DNA of 63,394 bases, taken from NCBI RefSeq assembly GCF_004801315.1, contig NZ_SSNW01000021.1:1-63394 (forward strand), given 5' to 3'. A program made the position numbers and the translations under genes. Positions 25,388 to 34,769 of the stretch are shown one piece after another. Positions within the stretch are counted from its first letter, which is position 1, and each line of letters opens with the position of its first letter. The notes under the pieces were generated by a model. That model was not told where the DNA came from and searched no databases. It saw only the letters and a program-made list of their open reading frames with translations. Source of the stretch: Deinococcus sp. Arct2-2 (GTDB lineage Bacteria > Deinococcota > Deinococci > Deinococcales > Deinococcaceae).

Positions 25388-26773
25388 ATGACTTCTGCCC
25401 CGTTTTCTACTTTGCCCCTCAGCGCCCCGGTGCTGGCTAACCTTGCCACGCTGGGCTACCACCAAATGACGCCTATTCAGGCCCAGAGCTTGCCGCCCGT
25501 GCTGGAAGGCCGTGACCTGATTGCACAGGCCGAAACGGGCAGCGGCAAAACGGCGGCCTTTGGGCTGGGCCTGCTGCACCGCCTTGATTCGGCGTGGCTG
25601 GCGGTGCAGGGTTTGGTGCTGTGTCCGACTCGGGAGTTGGCCGATCAGGTTGCCAACGAACTGCGGCGTCTGGCACGCGGCGAAGGCAACATCAAAGTGC
25701 TGACGCTCACTGGCGGCGTGTCGTCGCGCCCGCAGGCTGCCTCGCTGGAACACGGGGCGCATATCGTGGTGGGCACGCCGGGCCGCATCCGCGATCATTT
25801 GCGGCGCGGCTCCCTTGATCTGGCGCACGTCAAAACATTGGTGCTGGACGAAGCCGACCGCATGACCGACATGGGCTTTTACGACGAAATTGCGGCCATC
25901 GTGGGTGCCTGTCCCCAGCCCCGCCAAACCCTGCTGTTCTCGGCCACTTACCCCGACGATATTCGCCGGGCCACCGCCGCTTTTCTCAATCAACCTGTAG
26001 AAGTGACCGTGAAGGCGCAGCAGACCACCGATCAAATCGAGCAGCGGTTTTATGAAGTGGAATTTGGCGAGCGGGACGCCGCCGTGGGCCACCTGCTGAA
26101 ACAGTTTCGGCCCGTGTCTGCGCTGGTGTTTTGCAATACCAAAGTCCATTGCCGCGAACTGGCCGAAGAACTACGTGCCCAAGGTTGTTCGGCGCTGGCC
26201 CTGCACGGCGACCTAGAGCAGCGCGAACGCGACGAAATTCTGGTGTTGTTTTCTAACCGCAGTTGCTCGGTACTCGTAGCCACCGATGTGGCCGCACGCG
26301 GGCTGGATATTGCCGGGCTGGGGGCCGTGATCATTGCCGACGTGTCTAGAGATACCGAGGTGCATGTTCACCGTGTGGGCCGCACAGGACGCGCAGGCGA
26401 ATCGGGCTTGGCCCTGACCTTGTGTGCGCCCAACGAAAAGAAGTGGGTAAGCTTGATCGAAACCTACCAAGGTGCCCCAGTGCAGTGGTATCCGCTAGAA
26501 GAACTGGACACCGACCACGCGGAGGCTTCGCCCGCCCCGATGGTGACGCTGTGCATTCGGGGCGGCAAGAAAGACAAATTGCGCCCCGGCGACGTGTTGG
26601 GCGCACTGACCGGAGACGGTGGCCTCAGCAAAGAGCAGGTGGGCAAGATCAACGTGTTCGAGTTCATGACCTATGTGGCGATTGACCGCCAAGTGGCCGA
26701 CCAAGCCTTCGAGCGCCTGAACGGGGGCAAAATCAAAGGCCGCAGCTTCAGCATGCGCTTCGTAGAGGCGTGA
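25388..26773 (+). CDS. dbpA: ATP-dependent RNA helicase DbpA
   Basis: This 461-residue DEAD-box helicase acts in 50S ribosome assembly, with its C-terminal domain binding a 23S rRNA hairpin. All core motifs are visible: Q motif region YHQMTPIQAQSLP, Walker A AETGSGKTAAF, PTRELADQ, VGTPGR, DEAD at LVLDEADRM, SAT in LLFSATYP, and HRVGRTGRAGESG near residue 330. The last ~75 residues (MVTLCIRGGKKDKLRPGDVL, GKINVFEFMTYVAI) form the DbpA-specific RNA-binding domain. The length agrees with E. coli DbpA (457). ATG 25388 gives the normal N-terminus. Confidence 0.92.
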   Translation: MTSAPFSTLPLSAPVLANLATLGYHQMTPIQAQSLPPVLEGRDLIAQAETGSGKTAAFGLGLLHRLDSAWLAVQGLVLCPTRELADQVANELRRLARGEGNIKVLTLTGGVSSRPQAASLEHGAHIVVGTPGRIRDHLRRGSLDLAHVKTLVLDEADRMTDMGFYDEIAAIVGACPQPRQTLLFSATYPDDIRRATAAFLNQPVEVTVKAQQTTDQIEQRFYEVEFGERDAAVGHLLKQFRPVSALVFCNTKVHCRELAEELRAQGCSALALHGDLEQRERDEILVLFSNRSCSVLVATDVAARGLDIAGLGAVIIADVSRDTEVHVHRVGRTGRAGESGLALTLCAPNEKKWVSLIETYQGAPVQWYPLEELDTDHAEASPAPMVTLCIRGGKKDKLRPGDVLGALTGDGGLSKEQVGKINVFEFMTYVAIDRQVADQAFERLNGGKIKGRSFSMRFVEA

Positions 26774-26813
26774 CTGGGGCACTTTGAGAGAAGGCCCATT
26801 TGCACAGCGTTTT
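26774..26813. other. Short spacer before the MITE-like element
   Basis: It holds only the dbpA 3' flank. No independent terminator is seen. Confidence 0.35.
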
Positions 26814-27029
26814 TTGATTCCTGTGCGGCTGAGTAACTCCAAACGGGGCAAGCATCGACCGTCGATGCTTCCGGGCGAACCCCCCAGTCTGCTTGGCAGC
26901 CAGCCCCCCTTAAAGGGGAGCGCAACAGCACTTGTCCTCCCCTTTAAGGGGGGGCGTTGCGCGAGCAACGGGGGGGTTCACCTTCCAGCTCCATGTTCCC
27001 AAGATGTTGCCAACCTAAGCAAGAATCAA
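26814..27029. mobile_element. MITE-like repeat, copy A
   Basis: A 216-bp non-coding unit matched by 44545-44740. It begins TTGATTCCTGTGCGGCTGAG and ends CAAGAATCAA, so its ends are short inverted repeats. Inside are CCCCCTTAAAGGGGAGCGC, TTGTCCTCCCCTTTAAGGGG and GTTGCGCGAGCAACGGGGG, which can form hairpins. It has no ORF of its own. It lies 40 nt after dbpA and may also act in its termination. Confidence 0.7.
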
Positions 27030-27216
27030 TAAGCTGCACGGCGTTCAGTCAAACGCCATCCGATCAATCCGTTGATCGAATCTCGTCCAGCGTTCTGTAG
27101 GAGTCGGGGAGCGGCGAGTGGGCCGTGCAAAGCGTAGAGCATGTTTCCTTGTGCAGCTCTTCTCTTGCTGGGCAACAGAGCATCAGCCAACGCGCCCGCG
27201 ATAATGCACCTGAGCC

Positions 27217-27810
27217 ATGACCGTCGCCACCGACCTCCGAACCTTTTGCCGCCAGTATCAATTTCGTGCGCTGTGGGCCGACATCGACTTTTTGGAGAGG
27301 GTGGTGTATCCGCAGGCTTACGCCATCGACCCTAGCCTGCCCCGGCCCTCCATGCTGCGGGGGCGGCCCGGCGAAACGGGGCAGTGGCCGCTGCTGTTTT
27401 GGCAAATTGTGGAGCGCCGAATGGGTGAATATGAAGCGGCCCAAGACTGGAGCAAAGGCCTCAGCGCCCAACAAGTGTTGCTGAATTGGGTGGCAGACGT
27501 GAATCGGCGCGGCCAACAGCTCCTCACCGCTTGGCAGGCTCAAGAGGTTTTAGAGCGCAAAGTGTGGGGCGCTCCTGATGCTGAGCTGTACACAGGTTTG
27601 CACGCCGAACTCACCCGCAGCCTTCAGCGGGCCACGCTGTTCGGAGCCGCCGTCCAGCGGGGCGAATTTCAGGCCCGACACGCCCGCTACGTCGTGTGGC
27701 TTGCCCACCAGCAGGCCCGCGCCCAAGTGTCTCCGGCTCAGCCTGCCCAGCAAGTGCAGCTCTTTTCAAGCGAAGTCGCTCATGTTGTGTCTAGGGTCGG
27801 CGGGCCTTAA
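27217..27810 (+). CDS. Hypothetical protein
   Basis: This 197-residue protein is not recognised. It is soluble, rich in Trp, Arg and Gln, and predicted largely helical (for example VVYPQAYAIDPSLPRPSMLR and LLFWQIVERRMGEYEAAQDW). It has no signal peptide, membrane segment or clear nucleotide-binding motif. The codon usage is like that of its neighbours, and the antisense frames are broken, which supports coding. ATG 27217 is the first in-frame ATG; no ribosome binding site is evident. It is convergent with the LLM oxidoreductase gene. It may be a Deinococcus-restricted protein, which only a search could settle. Confidence 0.6.
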   Translation: MTVATDLRTFCRQYQFRALWADIDFLERVVYPQAYAIDPSLPRPSMLRGRPGETGQWPLLFWQIVERRMGEYEAAQDWSKGLSAQQVLLNWVADVNRRGQQLLTAWQAQEVLERKVWGAPDAELYTGLHAELTRSLQRATLFGAAVQRGEFQARHARYVVWLAHQQARAQVSPAQPAQQVQLFSSEVAHVVSRVGGP

Positions 27811-27882
27811 CCTGCTTAAGCGTCAGCCCTGTTGCCTTACACGCAAGTGGAGTGGGTGCCGTCTTTCCCCTCCCGTGTGCTT

Positions 27883-28980
27883 TCAATACTGGTGGATCAG
27901 TGGCCGGGCGGGAAGGCTGGCCTGCTGTGGATACAGATTCGCCAGCAGCTCATAGGCGCGTTTGCGGTCTGCTAAGCGGTGCATCAGGCTGCCTACCATC
28001 AGTTCTTGCGCTCCCGTAACCTGCAACACATGATCTAGCCGCGCCTTAACGGTGTCTGGGCCGCCCGCCACCACGCGCCCACTTCGCTGCATCGCCCCCA
28101 ACTGTGCGCGTTCGGCGGCGCTGTAGGGGTAGGCTTCCGCTTCTTCCACACTGGCAAAGGGGGCACCCTCCCCGCGCATCAGCCGCAAGAACATCAGGAC
28201 CAGTGGCAGAGCCAGCCGCGCGGCTTCTTCGTCAGTGTCGGCCAAGATGACTGATTGAGCCACGATCACCTGCGGCTGTGCAAAGGTGGCCGAAGGCTGG
28301 AAGGCGGCGCGGTAATGCGCGATAGACTGCGCGGCCAACGGCAGATCGGGGTTGATGTGGGTCGCAAACGCCAAGCCCGCCCCCAGTTCTGCGGCCACCG
28401 CCGCGCCGTGCCCGGAGCTGCTGAGCATCCACAGCGGCGGCAGCGGTTGATCGTAGGGAGCGGCCACGATGCCCCGGAAGGGGTGGTCTGCCGGAAAATG
28501 TGGACGGGCGGCAGACGAGCTAGGAGGAGTCTGATCCGAGAAGGCCAGCAATTCGGCCAATTGGGCCTCGAAGTCGTCGGCCTGCACCGCCCCGCGAGAT
28601 CTTCGGAGGGCCAGCGCCGTAGTCAGATCGGTGCCGGGAGCGCGGCCTAGTCCGAGGTCGATGCGGTCTGGGGCCAACGCCTCCAGCAGCCGGAAAGTTT
28701 CGGCCACCTTCAGCGGCGCGTGGTTGGGCAACATGATGCCGCCCGAACCCAGCCGCAGCGTCGTCGTGCGCTGGCTGAGGGCCGCGATCAAGAGTTCTGG
28801 GGCGCTGCTGACCAACGACTGCATATTGTGGTGTTCGGCCAGCCAATATCGCCGGTATCCCAGCGCCTCGACATGCTGGGCAAGGTCAATGGTGTCCAGA
28901 ACAGCCTGCGTGCTGCTGCTGCCGGAAGCCAGCGGCACCAGATCCAGCACAGACAGGATGGGAGAAGTGGCAAGAAACGT
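27883..28980 (-). CDS. LLM-class flavin-dependent oxidoreductase
   Basis: This 365-residue protein is a luciferase-like monooxygenase family member of the MsnO8/YwcH type. It shows the TIM-barrel signatures LSVLDLVPLASGSSSTQAVL at the start, YWLAEHHNM, LRLGSGGIMLPNHAPLKVAE and RIDLGLGRAPGTD. These enzymes oxidise organic substrates with reduced FMN and oxygen; the substrate here is unknown. ATG 28980 (MTFLATSP) is preferred over 29001 as it begins the homology. It stands alone on the minus strand, downstream of the arabinose regulon. Confidence 0.85.
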   Translation of the reverse strand, partial: TFLATSPILSVLDLVPLASGSSSTQAVLDTIDLAQHVEALGYRRYWLAEHHNMQSLVSSAPELLIAALSQRTTTLRLGSGGIMLPNHAPLKVAETFRLLEALAPDRIDLGLGRAPGTDLTTALALRRSRGAVQADDFEAQLAELLAFSDQTPPSSSAARPHFPADHPFRGIVAAPYDQPLPPLWMLSSSGHGAAVAAELGAGLAFATHINPDLPLAAQSIAHYRAAFQPSATFAQPQVIVAQSVILADTDEEAARLALPLVLMFLRLMRGEGAPFASVEEAEAYPYSAAERAQLGAMQRSGRVVAGGPDTVKARLDHVLQVTGAQELMVGSLMHRLADRKRAYELLANLYPQQASLPARPLIHQY

Positions 28981-29219
28981 CATAGCCGCAGTCTGAACCA
29001 TTTGCCACCTTCAGACCGTTCTGGGCGTCCTTTCTGGCAGCGCTCCAGACTGGGTGAACCTGAGGGCGAGGAAGCTGACACGAATTTTATTCCCACACGC
29101 CCGGAACCGAGTCGGCTGCGCGTCCATAACGCGGCGTCCGTACACCTCCCACGCCCTCTGCCCGAATCGAAAGCCGAAGTGTGCGGCCCTCAACCGGAAC
29201 TGGTTCACTTATCGGGTTA

Positions 29220-30245
29220 TCATCTTGCCGGAACAAAGCGCGGCCCAGTGCTGCCGCGCAAGATCAGTTGCGGCTGAAACACGACGTGGCGGCTGTGGGC
29301 GTTCGGTTGCTCGATCAGGCGCAGGAGTTCGTCTAGGCTTTTGCGTCCCAGCAGGCCAAAATCTTGCACGACGGTGGTCAGGGGCGGATCGTAGTAGGCG
29401 GCTTCGGGGGTATCGTCGAAACCCACCACCGACATCTGTGTGGGTACATTCAGCCCCGCACCCTTGAGGGCCGTCAGCACGCCCAGCGCCATCTGATCGT
29501 TGCCCGCCAGCACCGCCGTGAACGATATTCCGGCGTCCAGCGCCCGCCGTGTGGCCGCAAAGCCGCTCCCCGGACTCCAATCGCCCTCGGCGCGGGGCAG
29601 CACAGTCAGCCCGTGCCGCTCCAGCGTTTGCACATAGCCCTGATGCCGCAACTCGGCGTCGCTCCATTCACGCGGGCCGCTGATGTGCAGAATGTCGCGG
29701 TGGCCAAGGCTGATCAGGTGTTCGGTGGCAATGACCGCCCCCTCTACTTGATCGATGCTGACGGTGGTGCCGTCCACATCGGCAGTGGCGTCTACCAAAA
29801 TAAACGGCGTCTGACTGCCGAGGCCCCGCACGATGTCGTGGGCGTCGTAGGGGGCCAGCAACACTACACCGTCTACACCAAATTGTTGCAGCCGCCCAAC
29901 TGCGCTCAGCATCTCGGCTTCCTTAAACTCGCGTAGCGTGACCAAAATCACCTCGTAGCCGTGTTTGCGGGCGCAGCGTTCCACATTCTGAACCACTTGC
30001 GACGGCCCGTATTGCTCGGTGCCGTAGGCCACCACGCCCAGCAGTCCCGAACGCTTGCTGACCAAACTTTTGGCGAGCAGGCTGGGGCGGTAATTCAGCT
30101 CCTGAATGGCCTTCAGCACACGTTCGCGGGTGGTGGCCGCCACACTGACATGGTTGTTGACGACCCGCGACACCGTTTGATACGACACCCCAGAATGGCG
30201 GGCGACATCATGAATGGTCACGGCGGTGGAACTGGTTTTAGACAT
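29220..30245 (-). CDS. LacI-family transcriptional regulator of the arabinose genes
   Basis: This 341-residue protein has an N-terminal LacI helix-turn-helix (TIHDVARHSGVSYQTVSRVV, hinge LNYRPSLLAKSL) and a periplasmic-binding-protein-like sugar domain (LGVVAYGTEQYG through VVGFDDTPEAAYY). It lies downstream of ten arabinose genes on the same strand. TGTGAACG-type sites occur before its own promoter, araB, the binding-protein gene and GH51, which makes it the likely repressor with arabinose or an oligosaccharide as inducer. It differs from E. coli AraC and from the GntR/LacI chimera AraR of Bacillus. ATG 30245 gives the usual LacI N-terminus; an upstream in-frame ATG at 30278 is also open. 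Confidence 0.85.
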   Translation of the reverse strand: MSKTSSTAVTIHDVARHSGVSYQTVSRVVNNHVSVAATTRERVLKAIQELNYRPSLLAKSLVSKRSGLLGVVAYGTEQYGPSQVVQNVERCARKHGYEVILVTLREFKEAEMLSAVGRLQQFGVDGVVLLAPYDAHDIVRGLGSQTPFILVDATADVDGTTVSIDQVEGAVIATEHLISLGHRDILHISGPREWSDAELRHQGYVQTLERHGLTVLPRAEGDWSPGSGFAATRRALDAGISFTAVLAGNDQMALGVLTALKGAGLNVPTQMSVVGFDDTPEAAYYDPPLTTVVQDFGLLGRKSLDELLRLIEQPNAHSRHVVFQPQLILRGSTGPRFVPAR

Positions 30246-30414
30246 GATTGCCTTGTGAATACAGTGCAAGCGAAACAAGGTGGAGCGCGGCAGCCATACG
30301 CGGCAATCTATCAGAGGCCGCCTAGAAAAGAGATCGGAATGTTAGGCAGCTATTCTGAAAAGGAGAGTCCGGTGCGCTGTATCTGGCACAGTGTTCCAGC
30401 GTAGAGCAGAACAG

Positions 30415-30443
30415 ATATAAAACGGCTGTGAACGATTGGTCAA
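30415..30443 (-). promoter_or_regulatory. lacI-type regulator promoter with embedded operator
   Basis: On the minus strand TTGACC (30443-30438) and TTATAT (30420-30415) are separated by 17 bp, a near-consensus sigma-70 promoter. The spacer contains CGTTCACA, half of the operator found elsewhere in the regulon (plus-strand TGTGAACG at 30427). This suggests autoregulation. Confidence 0.72.
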
Positions 30444-30491
30444 CTCGGCAGTCATTTAAATTGGCGGCTGATCTTCATGCACCCCCTCAGG

Positions 30492-31544
30492 TCACACCGT
30501 CACCATGACCTTGATCACGCCGGGTTCGTACTGCGCGTGCCGTTGGAAGGCCCGTTCCACCTCGGCCAGTGGGTACACGTCGCTGACCAATTGGTCGACG
30601 TCCAGCAGGCCGCCCGCCACCAGCGCAATCGCCGCCGGGTAGGTGTGGGCCATACGCCGCGCAAAGATCAGAGACAACCCTTTGCGGCGGGCCAACGAAT
30701 GCTGCACCGTCATCCGGTCATCGCCGGGGATGCCCACCAGCACCACCCGCGCACCGGGCCGGGCCAGCAAGGCGGCGTCCTGCACCGAGGCGTCGGCCCA
30801 CGCTGCTTCAAAGACCACGTCATAGAGGCTGTCGTGCGGCGCAGAGAATCCGGCGTCGGTGCTGGTTGCGCCCATCTGTGCGGCCAACTCGCGCCGCCAC
30901 GCCAGCGGTTCGGTCACGTGCAGCGCCGTTACCCCGTTCAGGCGCAGGAGGGCCACCAACAGCAGGCCAATCGGCCCGGCCCCCACCACCGCCGCCCGGT
31001 CGCCTACTCGCACATGCCCCAGCCTCAGCGCGTGCAGGGCCACGCCCAACGGTTCCAGCATCGCGCCGCCCACATCGGTGATCTGATCGGGCAGGGCAAA
31101 AGTGTTGTGGGCAGGCACGTTCAGCAGGGTTTGCAGCGCCCCGTCACGCGGAAACACGCCCATAAACGTGTGATTGGGGCAGAGGTTGGGGTGTCCCTCC
31201 AAGCAAGAGCGGCAGTGCCCGCAGGCCACATGGGGTTCCACCGCCACGCGCATTCCGGGGTGCACAGGCCGCCCCTCACCGTCCGTGCAGCCTTCCGGCG
31301 CAGTCACGATTTCGCCCATAAACTCGTGCCCCAGCACCAGCGGCGACAGAATTTCGGTGGTGCCGATCCGCCCGTCTTGGTACATGTGAATGTCGGAGCC
31401 GCACACGCCCACCGCCCAAATTCTCACGGTCACTTCTCCGGGGGCTGGCGCGGCAAGCTCGCGCTGCACGAAGGCAAAGGTGCCGGGGGCGGTCAGGACA
31501 GCGGCGGTGTGGGTTCTTGCGACTGTTTCGGTCAGGTGGATCAT
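30492..31544 (-). CDS. Zinc-dependent medium-chain alcohol/polyol dehydrogenase
   Basis: This 350-residue enzyme is of the sorbitol/threonine dehydrogenase type. Catalytic zinc ligands are in VGVCGSDIHMYQDG and LGHEFMGEI; structural zinc cysteines are in CGHCRSCLEGHPNLC; the nucleotide fold is AAVVGAGPIGLLLVALL. It should oxidise a secondary alcohol of a sugar or polyol with NAD(P). Its ATG at 31544 overlaps the GH43 stop (ATGA), so it belongs to the arabinose transcript. It may allow an oxidative or polyol side route beside AraA-AraB-AraD. The exact substrate cannot be told from sequence. Confidence 0.82.
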   Translation of the reverse strand: MIHLTETVARTHTAAVLTAPGTFAFVQRELAAPAPGEVTVRIWAVGVCGSDIHMYQDGRIGTTEILSPLVLGHEFMGEIVTAPEGCTDGEGRPVHPGMRVAVEPHVACGHCRSCLEGHPNLCPNHTFMGVFPRDGALQTLLNVPAHNTFALPDQITDVGGAMLEPLGVALHALRLGHVRVGDRAAVVGAGPIGLLLVALLRLNGVTALHVTEPLAWRRELAAQMGATSTDAGFSAPHDSLYDVVFEAAWADASVQDAALLARPGARVVLVGIPGDDRMTVQHSLARRKGLSLIFARRMAHTYPAAIALVAGGLLDVDQLVSDVYPLAEVERAFQRHAQYEPGVIKVMVTV

Positions 31545-32551
31545 GGCGTGGCCTCTGGCGGTACGGCGGGCAGCGTGGGCCAGCCGTCTGCGCCCCACAC
31601 GATGGGCGAGGTTTGCAGCAGCGGTGTGCCGCCGCCTTCGCCGTCATAAAAGTGATAGGCCAACATGTCGCCCGCTGGGGTCCGGAACACTTCTTGACCC
31701 CCCGGCCCGATGTAGCGGCCCTTGCTGGCCTGTAGTTCTGTGCCGCCGCCGTCTAGCAGGGAGCGTCCAGCGCGGTCTAAGTACGGCCCGGTCACGCTGC
31801 GCGAGCGGCCCACCATGATCCGGTAAGTGCTGCTGAGGCCCGCGCAACAGCGGTCAAACGACACGAACAGGTAGGTGTAGCCGCCGTGCTGCACCAAACT
31901 GGGGGCTTCTATCGCCCGGCCTCCGCGAGAAGCCAGCCGCACTTCGGACGTACCGGATTTGGTGAGGCCGCTCACCGGGTCGAGTTCGCGCAGGCGAATG
32001 CCGTCCCACCACGAGCCGTAGGTCAGCCACGCCCGCCCATCGGCGGTATCGAGGCGGGCCGGATCGATGGCATTGAAGGAGTCTCCCGCCTTGCTGGACA
32101 GCACCAAGCCCCGGTCTACCCAACCTCTGCCGGGGCGCTTGGGGTCGAGTTTGGGATTGGTCATCAGGCCGATACCGCTGGTATTTTTGCCGAAAGTCGA
32201 GGCGGAATAATACAAATAAGTGACGCTGCCCCGCTGAAACAGACTGGGTGCCCAGAGGTTGGGCGGCGTTTCTCCGAGCAATTTGGCAACCCACGCGGGC
32301 TGAGCGTTGCCCAAGTGTCCGGCGTCGGCCCACGTCACGCCGTCTGCCGAAGTTTTCAGGCGCAGCGTACCCGCGTCAATGCCCTCGTAGCCGGTACCCA
32401 TTGCCACGTCACCGCCCGCCAAGTGCAGCACCGTAGGATCGTGAAGATTCAGGTCGCCGCGCAGGGTGGGTTGCGGCTTGGCAAGGCTGCCGCCGAGGGC
32501 CAAAGCTCCGCCGAAGAGGACTGCACCGCCTAGGAAAGTAAGCTTTTTCAT
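31541..32551 (-). CDS. GH43 family arabinanase/arabinosidase, secreted
   Basis: This 336-residue glycoside hydrolase has a signal peptide (MKKLTFLGGAVLFGGALALG, about 1-24). The five-bladed propeller active site is visible: catalytic base Asp in NLHDPTVLHL, the pKa-setting Asp in FNAIDPARLD, and the general acid Glu in AIEAPSLVQH. It probably cuts arabinan or arabino-oligosaccharides outside the cell. ATG 32551 has AGGGG upstream. It follows araA by 12 nt and overlaps the dehydrogenase gene. A closely related activity, such as beta-xylosidase, cannot be excluded, but the operon favours arabinose release. Confidence 0.82.
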   Translation of the reverse strand: MKKLTFLGGAVLFGGALALGGSLAKPQPTLRGDLNLHDPTVLHLAGGDVAMGTGYEGIDAGTLRLKTSADGVTWADAGHLGNAQPAWVAKLLGETPPNLWAPSLFQRGSVTYLYYSASTFGKNTSGIGLMTNPKLDPKRPGRGWVDRGLVLSSKAGDSFNAIDPARLDTADGRAWLTYGSWWDGIRLRELDPVSGLTKSGTSEVRLASRGGRAIEAPSLVQHGGYTYLFVSFDRCCAGLSSTYRIMVGRSRSVTGPYLDRAGRSLLDGGGTELQASKGRYIGPGGQEVFRTPAGDMLAYHFYDGEGGGTPLLQTSPIVWGADGWPTLPAVPPEATP

Positions 32552-32562
32552 GCGCACCCCTT

Positions 32563-34071
32563 TCATGCCCTCAATCCCTGTGCCAGCACGTAATACAAGT
32601 CGTTCAGGCGCAAGTTCTGGCGGAAGTCGCGCAGTCCCGTCGATTCATCGATCACCGCCAGTTCGATGCCCGCAATAGCCGCAAAATCTTCGATGTGTTC
32701 GGTGGTCACGGCAGTGCTGTAGCCCGTGTGGTGCGCTCCGCCCGCATAGATCCACGCGGCGCAGGCGGTCTTGAAATCGGGTTTGCACTCCCACACGGCC
32801 CGCGCCACAGGCAACTGGGGCACATCGGGATGCTCCACCGATTCCACCTCGTTCACGATCACCCGGAAGCGGTTGCCGAGGTCGATCAGCGACACGTTGA
32901 TGGCCGCGCCCAATGCGGCGTCGAACACCAAGCGCACCGGGTCGTCTTTGCCGCCGATGCCCAGCGGATGCACTTCCAGCCGGGGCCGCGCCGCCGCTAT
33001 GCTGGGGCAGATTTCCAGCATATGCGAACCCAAGACTTGATGCTGACCGGGGGCGAGGTGGTAGGTGTAATCTTCCATAAATGACGTGCCACCCGGCAAT
33101 TCGTGGGCCATCACCTTCATCGCCCGCACCAGCGCCGCCGTTTTCCAATCGCCCTCACCGCCAAAGCCATAGCCCTCGGCCATCAGGCGTTGGGTGGCGA
33201 GGCCCGGTAATTGGTTCAGGCCGTGCAGGTCTTCAAACGTGTCGGTGAAGCCCCGGTAGCCGCCCTCCTCCAGAAAAGCCCGCATGCCCGCTTCGATGCC
33301 TGCGCCGTCGCGCAGGGAACTGTGCCGCTCGCCGCCGGGTTGTAACTCGGGGGCCACGTCATATTCGGCTAAATAGGTTTGAATCAGAGTGTCGATTTCT
33401 CCGTCGGTCACGGCGTTCACGCGCTGCACGAGGTCGCCTACCGCATGGGTATTCACGCTGAAACCGAAGCGCAGTTCGGCACTGACCTTGTCGCCCTCGG
33501 TCACGGCCACCTGGCGCATGTTGTCGCCAAAGCGCACGAATTTCGCGCCCTGCCAGTCGCTCCACGCCCACGCCGCCCGCGCCCACACGCCCAAGCGGGC
33601 CTGCACTTCGGGGTCGCTCCAGTGGCCTACTACGACTTTGCGTTCCAGCCGCATGCGGGTATGCAGGAATCCGGCCTCGCGGTCACCGTGCGCCGACTGG
33701 TTCAGGTTCATGTAGTCCATGTCGATGCTGTCCCACGGCAGATCGCGCCCAAATTGGGTATGCAGATGAACGAACGGCTTGCTGAGGCTGCTAAGGCCAC
33801 CGATCCACATTTTGGCGGGGCTGAAGGTGTGCATCCACAGCACCAAGCCCGCGCAGGAGGGGTCGGCGTTGGCCTGCAAGCACAGGGCGCGAATCTCGTC
33901 GGGCGTGGTCAGCACGCCTTTGGAAATGATCGGCAGCGGCAGAGCGGGCGCGGCGTCTAGCGCCTCAGCGATGGTATGGGCATGAGCCGCCACTTGCTCA
34001 ATCACTTCGGGGCCGTACAAATGCTGCGAGCCGCAGACGAACCAGAGCTTGGGGGTGTCGAGCTGTTTCAA
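32563..34071 (-). CDS. araA: L-arabinose isomerase
   Basis: This 502-residue enzyme converts L-arabinose to L-ribulose in the cytoplasm using a divalent metal. Homology starts at [20 protein letters not shown] and includes [49 protein letters not shown] and HHTGYSTAV, which carry the metal and substrate residues. Its length equals that of E. coli AraA (500). No ATG fits the N-terminus. The start is TTG at 34071, overlapping the araD stop as TTGA, with GGAG about 10 nt upstream. The frame is open a further 123 codons upstream but those codons lie inside araD and are not part of this protein. Confidence 0.92.
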   Translation of the reverse strand: MKQLDTPKLWFVCGSQHLYGPEVIEQVAAHAHTIAEALDAAPALPLPIISKGVLTTPDEIRALCLQANADPSCAGLVLWMHTFSPAKMWIGGLSSLSKPFVHLHTQFGRDLPWDSIDMDYMNLNQSAHGDREAGFLHTRMRLERKVVVGHWSDPEVQARLGVWARAAWAWSDWQGAKFVRFGDNMRQVAVTEGDKVSAELRFGFSVNTHAVGDLVQRVNAVTDGEIDTLIQTYLAEYDVAPELQPGGERHSSLRDGAGIEAGMRAFLEEGGYRGFTDTFEDLHGLNQLPGLATQRLMAEGYGFGGEGDWKTAALVRAMKVMAHELPGGTSFMEDYTYHLAPGQHQVLGSHMLEICPSIAAARPRLEVHPLGIGGKDDPVRLVFDAALGAAINVSLIDLGNRFRVIVNEVESVEHPDVPQLPVARAVWECKPDFKTACAAWIYAGGAHHTGYSTAVTTEHIEDFAAIAGIELAVIDESTGLRDFRQNLRLNDLYYVLAQGLRA

Positions 34072-34769
34072 GGCGTAGGTTCTCCGGGTTGGGCGGCCCG
34101 CTGACCATAGACGGTGGTATAGCGGGTGTAGAGGCGGTCGATGTCGGCGGGGGCGAGGGGCACGGGTTGTCCCAATTGCACGGCAAGAAAGGCAGTGCGG
34201 GCCACGTCTTCGCACATCACAGCGGCTTTCAGGGCGGCCTGCGGCGTGTTGCCCACCGTAAACACCCCGTGATTTTGCAAAATGATGGCGGGCGAACGGT
34301 GGCCGCGCAGCACCCGCACCACTTCCGCGCCTATTTCCTCGCCGCCGATGGGGGCAAACCCGCCGCAGGGAATCGGCCCACCAAATTCGTCGGCCATAGC
34401 GGTGAGGAAGCACGGAATCTCGCGGGCGTTGGCGGCCCACGCGGTGGCATATGGGCTGTGGGTATGCACGATGCCACCCACGTCGGGCAAGTGGCGATAA
34501 ATGTACGCGTGGGTGGCGGTATCGCTGCTGGGGCTGAGGCTGCCGCCGTGTCCAGTGTGGTCTAACACTGTGGCGTGCAGGTCGGTCAGCACCATCTTTT
34601 CGGGAGTGAGATCTTTAAAGGTGACGCCGCTGGGTTTGATCAGCATTCCGCCCGCCACCCGCGCACTGATATTGCCGCTCGTCCACGTTACGAGGCCGTT
34701 TTTAGGCAATTCCAGATGCAGCCGGGTCAGGTCTTCGCGCACGCTTTGAAGCGAATCAGGCCGCGTCAC
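34068..34769 (-). CDS. araD: L-ribulose-5-phosphate 4-epimerase
   Basis: This 233-residue class II aldolase family epimerase converts L-ribulose 5-phosphate to D-xylulose 5-phosphate, which enters the pentose phosphate pathway. Key motifs are [13 protein letters not shown] at the start, [13 protein letters not shown] with the metal-binding His pair, and [11 protein letters not shown] with another His. The length agrees with E. coli AraD (231). Its start overlaps the araB stop (ATGA), and its stop overlaps the araA TTG. The order araB-araD-araA on one transcript with coupled translation differs from the E. coli order araB-araA-araD. Confidence 0.92.
   Translation of the reverse strand: MTRPDSLQSVREDLTRLHLELPKNGLVTWTSGNISARVAGGMLIKPSGVTFKDLTPEKMVLTDLHATVLDHTGHGGSLSPSSDTATHAYIYRHLPDVGGIVHTHSPYATAWAANAREIPCFLTAMADEFGGPIPCGGFAPIGGEEIGAEVVRVLRGHRSPAIILQNHGVFTVGNTPQAALKAAVMCEDVARTAFLAVQLGQPVPLAPADIDRLYTRYTTVYGQRAAQPGEPTP

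Noticed and set aside
30477..31649. 390-codon plus-strand ORF
   Set aside because: Antisense of the zinc dehydrogenase, with no recognisable domains of its own.
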